Origin: Desulfobacula sp. | Lineage (GTDB): Bacteria > Desulfobacterota > Desulfobacteria > Desulfobacterales > Desulfobacteraceae | Length of the DNA: 11,853 bases | Assembly (NCBI GenBank): GCA_018702715.1 | Contig: JABIYQ010000258.1 | Location: 1-11,853, forward strand | Reading direction: 5' to 3' | Shown: piece after piece, positions 1-4,875 of the stretch | Position numbering within the stretch: position 1 is the stretch's first letter | How the letters are laid out: each line of letters opens with the position of its first letter | Made by a program: the position numbers and the translations under genes | The notes under the pieces: generated by a model | Databases searched by the model: none | The model's input: the letters and a program-made list of their open reading frames with translations, nothing else | What the model was told of the DNA's origin: nothing

Positions 1-1
1 T

Positions 2-436
2 ATTGCATTTAAGGCCAATGAGGTCTCTGCCGGAACTATCAAGCAATGGGGTTTAAGAATCACAGTGGCCATAGGGGTTGCTTTTGGAATAAGCCTTGGA
101 ACCTTTCGAATTGTCACTGGCACACCACTTTACCTGTACATTCTTGCGGGCTATATGATTGTTATTGTTCAGACCATATTTGCCCCAAAAAATATTATAG
201 CTCTGGCATATGATTCTGGCGGAGTCACGACTTCAACAGTTACTGTACCACTGGTGGCAGCACTTGGTCTTGGACTGTCCGCAACTGTACCCGGCCGAAA
301 TCCTGCCCTTGACGGTTTTGGTCTTATCGCCTTTGCCAGTCTGTTTCCAATAATAGCAGTTATGGGATATGCTCAGTTAATGCAATGGTATAGTCAGCGA
401 AAAACAAAATATATGGAGAAAAAAAATGCGTTTTAA
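2..436 (+). CDS. DUF1538 family integral membrane protein, C-terminal part (5' end outside window)
   Basis: The reading frame is open from base 2, so this is the last 144 residues of a longer protein; the in-frame GTG at 65 is internal, not a start. At least three hydrophobic segments are visible: about 20-40 (VAIGVAFGISLGTFRIV region), 45-65 (LYLYILAGYMIVIVQTIF) and 110-130 (GLIAFASLFPIIAVMGYA). The Gly/Thr/Ser-rich stretch YDSGGVTTSTVTVPLVAALG, and GLSATVPGRNPALDGFGLIA after it, are typical of the DUF1538 family of poorly characterised multi-pass membrane proteins, often suspected to be transporters. It ends in a basic cytoplasmic tail (QRKTKYMEKK). The stop overlaps the start of the PII gene by 11 bases, so the two are co-translated. 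Substrate unknown. The family call comes from recognition of conserved segments, not a search. Confidence 0.82.
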   Translation: MAFKANEVSAGTIKQWGLRITVAIGVAFGISLGTFRIVTGTPLYLYILAGYMIVIVQTIFAPKNIIALAYDSGGVTTSTVTVPLVAALGLGLSATVPGRNPALDGFGLIAFASLFPIIAVMGYAQLMQWYSQRKTKYMEKKNAF

Positions 437-773
437 ACTCATCTTAGCTTCCGTAAAGACAGATATCACCGACCGCATTGTTGATGCGGCAAAAGAATCC
501 GGGGCCACCGGGGCCACGATCATACCGGCCAGAGGAACGGGTATCCATGAGGCAAAAACCTTTTTTGGCCTAACCCTGGAAGCCCAGACCGACATTATTA
601 TGCTTCTTGTTGAAGAGCACCTTGTTTCAAAAATATTGGATGCTGTAAAGACAGCAGGAGAATTTCATAAACCGGGAACAGGTATTGCGTTTGTGGTTCC
701 AGTTGAAAATGTTGTTGGCCTGGATAGTCAAATGGAAAAATTTAAAGAAGATGTTCGTAAAAGTTATTTTTAA
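426..773 (+). CDS. PII-family signal transduction protein (atypical, no T-loop tyrosine)
   Basis: This 115-residue protein has the length and layout of a PII/GlnB-type trimeric regulator: an N-terminal strand (MRFKLILASVK), a helix, strand GATIIPARGTG, a T-loop region at about 35-55, strand TDIIMLLV, a helix, and a B-loop-like nucleotide-binding stretch HKPGTGIAFVVPVENVVGL near 81-99. Canonical GlnB is 112 residues. The T-loop appears about six residues shorter than in GlnB and has no tyrosine; the only Tyr in the protein is residue 114, so regulation by uridylylation at Tyr51 is excluded. A GGAG Shine-Dalgarno lies at 415-418 inside the upstream DUF1538 gene, and the start overlaps that gene by 11 bases. 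The coupling suggests that it binds or regulates the DUF1538 membrane protein in response to adenine nucleotides or another ligand (inference). Confidence 0.85.
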   Translation: MRFKLILASVKTDITDRIVDAAKESGATGATIIPARGTGIHEAKTFFGLTLEAQTDIIMLLVEEHLVSKILDAVKTAGEFHKPGTGIAFVVPVENVVGLDSQMEKFKEDVRKSYF

Positions 774-802
774 TCATAAAAGTTTTATTTCAGGAGATAC
801 TT

Positions 803-1207
803 ATGGAAATTGATAAGAAATCAATTGTTCGAGCAAGAGAAGTAATGCAAAAAGCAATTGTTACTATTGATGGGATGGCGACAGCAAAAGAGGCTGTCGC
901 AATAATGAGGAAAGCAAAAACCTTTTGTCTGCTTGTCAACAAAAGGCATCCTGATGATGCATGGGGGATTGTAGTTGTTCAGGATCTGGTTAAGGGTGTC
1001 ATTATATCCGGCAGATCACCAGAAGATGTGCATGTCTATGAAATCATGACAAAGCCTATTATTACTGTTCCAGCGGATATGGATATCCGTTATGTCGCCC
1101 GGTTGATTTACCGCGCCGGGATTCGTCGTGCCCCTGTCGAGGAGAATGGTAATATTGAGGGCATTGTTTCACTTTCTTCACTGGTTTTAGAGAATGATCT
1201 TTTTTAA
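803..1207 (+). CDS. CBS domain pair protein (predicted nucleotide sensor)
   Basis: A 134-residue protein made of two CBS motifs and nothing else. CBS1 spans about residues 12-72 (VMQKAIVTIDGMATAKEAVAIM, then WGIVVVQDLVKGVI) and CBS2 about 79-133 (IMTKPIITVPADMDIRYVARLI, then GIRRAPVEENGNIEGIVSLSSL). Such Bateman modules bind AMP, ATP, SAM or similar ligands and gate enzymes and transporters. AGGAG at 792-796, six bases before the ATG, fixes the start. It follows the PII gene by 29 bases on the same strand and completes a DUF1538-PII-CBS cluster, so it probably acts on the same membrane protein (inference). No catalytic domain or membrane segment is present. Confidence 0.88.
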   Translation: MEIDKKSIVRAREVMQKAIVTIDGMATAKEAVAIMRKAKTFCLLVNKRHPDDAWGIVVVQDLVKGVIISGRSPEDVHVYEIMTKPIITVPADMDIRYVARLIYRAGIRRAPVEENGNIEGIVSLSSLVLENDLF

Positions 1208-1286
1208 ATGTGAACGAATAAAATTGAATAGGTCAAACATGAAAAGAGTGTCTGAAACCATATGTAGCAAAAATTGTTACAGTGAA

Positions 1287-1405
1287 GGTAGAATTCTTTT
1301 CGTCGGTCTCATGCTTTTGTTACTATGGTGATTCAATCAAGCAGTGCCACAACGGTTATGCTTTTCACGTTTGTGCAGGCAGGGCTTCTAAGCTTAACCC
1401 AATCA
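1287..1405 (+). pseudogene. Remnant of a Na+/phosphate cotransporter gene, joined in frame to the cold-shock gene
   Basis: Bases 1325-1405 encode TMVIQSSSATT followed by VMLFTFVQAGLLSLTQS, when read with the codon before the ATG. QSSSATT followed by a hydrophobic stretch ending in AGL-SLTQ is the signature of the Na/Pi-cotransporter family (NptA/YjbB type), whose members are several hundred residues long. Only about 28 residues remain. At 1287-1328, in another frame, GRILFVGLMLLLLW resembles the hydrophobic segment that lies further upstream in the family; it runs into a TGA at 1329, suggesting a deletion plus frame change (this second fragment is weak). Family homology stops exactly at the ATG of the cold-shock gene, where the usual GANIGTT continuation is missing. 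No function is expected for the fragment itself, though it is in frame with the downstream gene. Confidence 0.7.
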
Positions 1406-1609
1406 ATGGCGAACGGTATCGTAAAATGGTTTAACGACTCAAAAGGTTTTGGATTTATCGAACAACAAGACGGTGGGAAAGATGTGTTTGTACATCATTC
1501 AGCTATTAATTCAACTGGTTTTAAATCCCTCAATGAAGGGGATAGTGTTACATTCGACATTGAAGACGGCCAAAAAGGCCCTGCTGCAGCAAATGTAACC
1601 GTGGCTTAG
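1406..1609 (+). CDS. Cold-shock domain protein (CspA family)
   Basis: From the ATG at 1406 the protein is 67 residues, the normal length for a CspA-type single OB-fold RNA/DNA chaperone. It starts with the typical MANGIVKWFN and carries RNP1 (KGFGFIE) and RNP2 (VFVHH), ending in GPAAANVTVA. The frame stays open upstream to an ATG at 1325, which would add 27 residues, but those belong to a transporter remnant, so 1406 is preferred. No Shine-Dalgarno precedes either ATG (the bases before 1406 read CTTAACCCAATCA), and the long 5' untranslated leader usual for cold-shock genes has no room unless it runs through the remnant. A strong terminator follows. Likely role: melting of RNA secondary structure during cold or growth transitions. 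Confidence 0.93.
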   Translation: MANGIVKWFNDSKGFGFIEQQDGGKDVFVHHSAINSTGFKSLNEGDSVTFDIEDGQKGPAAANVTVA

Positions 1610-1659
1610 TAAGCCGTTTTATTTGCTTCAAAAAAAGTCACCGTATGACTTGAAAAATA

Positions 1660-1697
1660 AAAGGCCCTGAACAGAATATCGTTCGGGGTCTTTCTGT
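1660..1697 (+). terminator. Rho-independent terminator of the cold-shock gene
   Basis: AAAGGCCCTGAAC (1660-1672) pairs with GTTCGGGGTCTTT (1681-1693) through a 13-bp stem containing two G-U wobbles and an 8-base loop, followed by a T-rich run. A smaller hairpin, AAGTCA/TGACTT at 1635-1651, sits just before it. It lies about 50 bases after the stop of the cold-shock gene and isolates it from the MarR operon. Confidence 0.85.
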
Positions 1698-1965
1698 TTC
1701 TACGAAAGGCACTCATCGTTGTTTTCGCAGAGATGGATGTGGATAAAAAACACTAAAAGCCAAATAGAGAATTTTATATTTATTAAAATGTGTAAAAAAT
1801 ATCCATCAAACCTTAGACAGCAAGAAGTCTGTGTCTTAAATAGGGAAAAATTATTTTTCTGAATTTAAACAAAAATTATTAATAAAGAAGCTGACTTTGG
1901 CTTGAGCGATCCCTATAAATATTTTAAACATGGTTTTTTTGCAGAGGAAAATTTTGGTGATTTAG
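1698..1965. other. Gene-free AT-rich spacer
   Basis: This is the bulk of the 417-base gap between the cold-shock stop and marR. I see no convincing ORF, tRNA or RNA gene. Short A/T runs are frequent, and there is a weak hairpin possibility around 1812-1837 (AGACAG/CTGTGTCT with mispairs). The functional part of the gap appears to be the promoter-operator that begins at 1966. Confidence 0.6.
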
Positions 1966-2007
1966 TTTGACAATCAAATTAAAATGGTTTATAGTTTGAT
2001 AATCAAA
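1966..2007 (+). promoter_or_regulatory. Sigma70-type promoter with two MarR/FabT-box-like operators
   Basis: TTGACA (1967-1972) and TATAGT (1990-1995) are separated by exactly 17 bases, a near-consensus housekeeping promoter. Two related palindromes overlay it: TTTGACAATCAAA (1966-1978) on the -35 element, and the perfect TTTGATAATCAAA (1995-2007) at the end of the -10 element and the expected transcription start. With flanks they read AGTTTGACAATCAAATT and AGTTTGATAATCAAAAT, 29 bases apart. This closely matches the FabT box of streptococci and the general two-fold sites used by MarR proteins. Binding of the MarR protein encoded 20 bases downstream would block RNA polymerase, implying autorepression of the whole operon. 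Confidence 0.85.
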
Positions 2008-2026
2008 ATAAATAAAGAGAGAAAAA

Positions 2027-2449
2027 ATGAATGAAAAAGAGCTAAACCAACTCAGTGAAACAATAATTCAATTTTACGAAAGACTGTTTTCCTGGGAACA
2101 TGCAGTTGCTAAAAATACAAGCCTTTCTCCCCAGCAGAATCATACCATTGAGATCATTGGACATGATTGCCCAATAAGGATGAAACCCTTGGCCGAAAAA
2201 CTGAGCGTTACCATGGGAACCCTTACTGTAATGATAGATCGCCTGGAAAAGACAGGATATGTCTGCCGAAAGAAAGATCCCGAGGATGGCAGGGGGTTTA
2301 ATATCATGTTAACCAAAAGGGGAGAAGGGATTCACAAAAAGCATCATGCTTATCACATCAAACTGGCTGAAGATATAATCAGCCTTCTGGATCCTAAAGA
2401 AGCAACAAACTTTTTAAAAGCGTTAATCAAAATAAACAGGACTATTTAA
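2027..2449 (+). CDS. MarR-family winged-helix transcriptional repressor
   Basis: A 140-residue dimeric winged-helix regulator. Helix-turn-helix residues are about 52-75 (MKPLAEKLSVTMGTLTVMID), followed by the wing DPEDGRGFNIMLTKRG at 84-99, with the conserved Asp-Arg pattern of the family. The start is supported by a purine-rich AAAGAGAG upstream. It resembles the FabT/AdcR/ZitR branch: H39 in the LSPQQNH segment, and H106 and H110 after the wing, align with AdcR zinc ligands H42, H108 and H112, and E24 may match AdcR E24. FabT has some of these histidines too, so metal sensing is plausible but not proven. It lies directly behind its probable operators and six bases before a metal-efflux gene, so it most likely controls metal export and its own synthesis. 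Confidence 0.92.
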   Translation: MNEKELNQLSETIIQFYERLFSWEHAVAKNTSLSPQQNHTIEIIGHDCPIRMKPLAEKLSVTMGTLTVMIDRLEKTGYVCRKKDPEDGRGFNIMLTKRGEGIHKKHHAYHIKLAEDIISLLDPKEATNFLKALIKINRTI

Positions 2450-2455
2450 AAAATT

Positions 2456-3370
2456 ATGAAAAGCAATTGCAATACAAGAAATCAGGCATCGCAATCACAA
2501 AAAAATGAAAAGTTAACATTAGTTGTTGTAATCATAACGCTATTAACAATGTTTGCAGAAATTATTGCAGGTATTATAAGCGGGTCCATGGCTCTTTTAT
2601 CTGATGGGATTCACATGGGTACACATGCAGTGGCACTGTTTATAACCTTAGCCGCCTATATTTTTGCAAGAAAGCATAATAATAATCCTAAGTATAGTTT
2701 TGGAACAGGCAAAGTGGGTGTACTGGCCGGATATACTAATGCAATACTTTTATTGATTGCAGGTGCTGCAATGGCTGTTGAGTCCATGGAAAGGATCATC
2801 AATCCCGTTAATATTCTTTTTAACCAGGCAATTATTGTTGCAGTGATCGGTTTGATCGTAAATATTGTTTCAGCTTTTATCCTGGGACATGGCGGCTCAG
2901 AGCAAGGCCATGACCATGGTGGGCATAACCATTCCCATTCGCATAACCCTCATCAGGATCATAACCTTAAAGCGGCCTACCTTCACGTAATTACAGATGC
3001 AATGACTTCAGTATTGGCTATTTTTGCCTTGTTGACAGCCAAGTATTTCGGTTTTACATGGGCTGATCCCGTTGTTGGAATCCTTGGGGCGATTGTTGTG
3101 GCAAAATGGGCCATTGGACTCTTAAAGCAAACCAGCAGTTTGTTGCTTGATCGAGGTGACTTTTCCGGCGAAATAGAATCAATCCGGAGGCAAATTGATT
3201 CAAAAACAACAAGAGTTCAAGATCTTCATTTATGGAAGATATCAGAAAATGAGCGATCATTGATTCTCAGTCTCGATTCTACAGCGGATAAATCCCCTGA
3301 ATACTATCATCAACTGGTAAAAAAGATTGGTAGTTATGAGCATATAACTGTCGAGGTTAACAAGAGATAA
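2456..3370 (+). CDS. dmeF: Cation diffusion facilitator, DmeF-like metal efflux protein
   Basis: A 304-residue CDF transporter exporting divalent cations from the cytoplasm by proton antiport. Six membrane segments are visible at about 20-43, 46-72, 87-110, 123-145, 172-196 and 200-222, followed by a cytoplasmic C-terminal domain. The TM2 motif is SDGIHMGTHA (H54, H58) and the TM5 motif is HVITDAMTS (H178, D182). The HxxxH plus HxxxD arrangement, and the following YSFGTGKVGVLAGY, are typical of DmeF-type cobalt/nickel exporters rather than the D/D sites of YiiP. A loop at 146-170 holds nine histidines, a probable metal-collecting loop. The start has only a weak upstream AGG and is probably translationally coupled to marR. 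Zinc or cadmium as substrate cannot be excluded. The gene symbol is tentative. Confidence 0.88.
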   Translation: MKSNCNTRNQASQSQKNEKLTLVVVIITLLTMFAEIIAGIISGSMALLSDGIHMGTHAVALFITLAAYIFARKHNNNPKYSFGTGKVGVLAGYTNAILLLIAGAAMAVESMERIINPVNILFNQAIIVAVIGLIVNIVSAFILGHGGSEQGHDHGGHNHSHSHNPHQDHNLKAAYLHVITDAMTSVLAIFALLTAKYFGFTWADPVVGILGAIVVAKWAIGLLKQTSSLLLDRGDFSGEIESIRRQIDSKTTRVQDLHLWKISENERSLILSLDSTADKSPEYYHQLVKKIGSYEHITVEVNKR

Positions 3371-3399
3371 TTGCATTAAGCTGTTTAAGGGAAACGCAA

Positions 3400-3975
3400 A
3401 TGAATAAAATTTGTTTAATCATATTGATGCATCAATTGATATTTCAAGCAATGTTTGGAATAAAAAATACCATTCTGATGAAAAAGGCAGGAAAACAGAT
3501 CCGCGGCAATAATGCTGAAGCGAATATCTTTGTTTTATTTTTTGTACTATTTATGATCGTCACATTTGTTTTTAGCTTTCAAATAGTGCAGTTCGGCCAG
3601 GTCAAGTTTTTAAATTCTTTTCATTCCACAATCGCAGGATTGGTGCTTTTAGGTTTTAATCTGGCTATCTCAACAGCCTCATTAATTGATTTAAAAGATT
3701 CCTGGAGGGTCGGTGTTATTGAGAATCAGAAAACTGTCTTGATTACATCCGGCATATATCGATTTTCACGTAATCCTTATTTTGTATCTTATCTTCTTAT
3801 GTTGTTGGCATACACCGTCCTCTTACAAAATTTAATACTTTTGGGGCTATCAATTATGGGATTTATCTTTACTAACCGAATGATAAAAAAAGAAGAAACA
3901 TATTTGTATTCAGTGCATGGAGAGGTTTATACGCAATATAAAAAAAAGGTACCACGATATATAATTAGTGCCTGA
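3400..3975 (+). CDS. Isoprenylcysteine carboxyl methyltransferase-like membrane protein (CzcN-like)
   Basis: A 191-residue integral membrane protein with hydrophobic stretches near 3-20, 42-65, 76-97 and 126-160. Its C-terminal half carries the SAM-binding signature of the ICMT/phospholipid methyltransferase superfamily: TSGIYRFSRNPYFVSYLL at about 124-141, then the acidic pair KKEE and HGEVYTQYKKKVPRYI at the end. Bacterial members have mostly unknown substrates. One, CzcN, sits in the czc cobalt-zinc-cadmium resistance cluster, so the pairing with a CDF gene here supports a role in metal tolerance (inference). AAGGGA at 3387-3392 is the ribosome site, and the gap to the CDF gene is 29 bases. 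The last codons form part of a large palindrome. Confidence 0.85.
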   Translation: MNKICLIILMHQLIFQAMFGIKNTILMKKAGKQIRGNNAEANIFVLFFVLFMIVTFVFSFQIVQFGQVKFLNSFHSTIAGLVLLGFNLAISTASLIDLKDSWRVGVIENQKTVLITSGIYRFSRNPYFVSYLLMLLAYTVLLQNLILLGLSIMGFIFTNRMIKKEETYLYSVHGEVYTQYKKKVPRYIISA

Positions 3976-4023
3976 CCGGAAACCCGTGTTTGGGTGAGTT
4001 TTCGTTCAAGCACTAATTATATA
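3958..4023. repeat. Large imperfect palindrome overlapping the end of the methyltransferase gene
   Basis: TATATAATTAGTGC (3958-3971) is repeated perfectly inverted as GCACTAATTATATA (4010-4023). Inside it, CTGACCGGAAACCC and GGGTGAGTTTTCGTTCAA continue the pairing with a few bulges around the loop GTGTTT. The whole can form one hairpin of about 28 imperfect pairs. No T-run follows, so it is not a standard terminator. The left arm encodes the last residues of the upstream protein and precedes its TGA. It could be a REP/MITE-like dispersed repeat, or an mRNA-stabilising 3' hairpin. Confidence 0.75.
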
Positions 4024-4146
4024 GGCTTGTCAGGTATAGATCAGACGCCTTACCTATCAAATGTCTTGCCTATTGCAAATTTTTGGCCTTTTTGTTAATC
4101 ATATCCAAACAAATTAAGTAGAAGTTTAGATTTTATGGAGGTCTTA

Positions 4147-4854
4147 ATGCGAAATTATAAAAAATATTTTTTTATCCTGATCACCCTGTTTTTTTTCAAT
4201 ATGAACAGTGTTGTAGCACAGGAAAAAGAACAATCTATTGAAAAAGCAAATCTTGAAGAGCAAATCAGTTATGCACTTGGGTATGATATTTTTAATACAC
4301 TAAAAGAAACGTTTGTACTTGACCCTGCTTTTTTTATGATGGGGGCCATGGACAGCAGTGAAAAAAAACCGAAATTAACAAAAGAAAAATTAGAACAGGC
4401 TCTGGAGTCATATAAGCGAATAGCAAGACAAAAACAAATAGAGAGGATTAAAATGGAATCCAAAGCAAACAGGGAAAAAGGGCTTACGTTTTTAGAGGAA
4501 AATAAGAAAAAAGAAAATGTTGTAACCCAGCCATCCGGGCTTCAATATAGAATTATCACACAGGGAGATGGTCCATTGCCAAAGGCAACGGATACTGTCG
4601 AGTGTCACTATAAAGGCACTCTTATTGACGGCACGGAATTTGATTCTTCCTATCGCAGGGGCACCCCTGCAACATTTCAGGTGGGCGGTGTGATTCAAGG
4701 TTGGATTGAAGCCCTGCAGATGATGAAGGTAGGGTCAAAGTGGGAATTGTATATTCCGCCTGAACTTGCATATGGAGACAGGGGGGCGGGATCTCTCATA
4801 AAACCGGGTACTACCCTGATTTTTGAAGTCGAAGTATTGGGTATTGTCGAGTAA
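4147..4854 (+). CDS. Secreted FKBP-type peptidyl-prolyl cis-trans isomerase (FkpA/Mip-like)
   Basis: The preferred start is the ATG at 4147, giving 235 residues, because the alternative in-frame ATG at 4135 overlaps the Shine-Dalgarno itself (GGAGGT, 4137-4142). Residues 1-25 form a signal peptide: MRNYKK, then a hydrophobic core, with a probable cut after NSVVA before QEKE. There is no lipobox cysteine. An FKBP_N dimerisation-type region (LEEQISYALGYDIF onward, rich in charged helix) spans about 33-115. The FKBP catalytic domain is at about 122-235, with the active-site aromatic and acidic residues preserved in HYKG, EFDSSYRRG, GGVIQGW, AYGDRG and LIFEVEV. Role: folding of periplasmic or exported proteins at proline bonds. 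It lies 21 bases before the kinase gene, so it may share its transcript. Confidence 0.93.
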   Translation: MRNYKKYFFILITLFFFNMNSVVAQEKEQSIEKANLEEQISYALGYDIFNTLKETFVLDPAFFMMGAMDSSEKKPKLTKEKLEQALESYKRIARQKQIERIKMESKANREKGLTFLEENKKKENVVTQPSGLQYRIITQGDGPLPKATDTVECHYKGTLIDGTEFDSSYRRGTPATFQVGGVIQGWIEALQMMKVGSKWELYIPPELAYGDRGAGSLIKPGTTLIFEVEVLGIVE

Positions 4855-4875
4855 AAAATTGCATTGGGGTGGCTT

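Noticed and set aside
65..67. GTG as the start of the first ORF
   Set aside because: The frame is open to base 2 and the upstream codons continue the membrane protein sensibly, so the GTG is internal.
1812..1837. Possible hairpin or small RNA in the spacer before marR
   Set aside because: The pairing is short and interrupted, without a promoter or T-run to support an RNA gene.
3976..4134. Sigma54 promoter upstream of the isomerase-kinase-regulator block
   Set aside because: I looked for GG-N10-GC spacing with TGGCAC/TTGCA-like boxes in this and the other intergenic gaps and found no convincing match.
4135..4146. ATG at 4135 as the start of the FKBP-type isomerase
   Set aside because: This ATG overlaps the GGAGGT ribosome site that serves the ATG at 4147, and the signal peptide begins properly at the latter.
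4864..4875. TTG at 4864 as start of the GAF-PAS kinase
   Set aside because: GGGGTGG right after it fits as the ribosome site for the GTG at 4876, and no ribosome site precedes the TTG.
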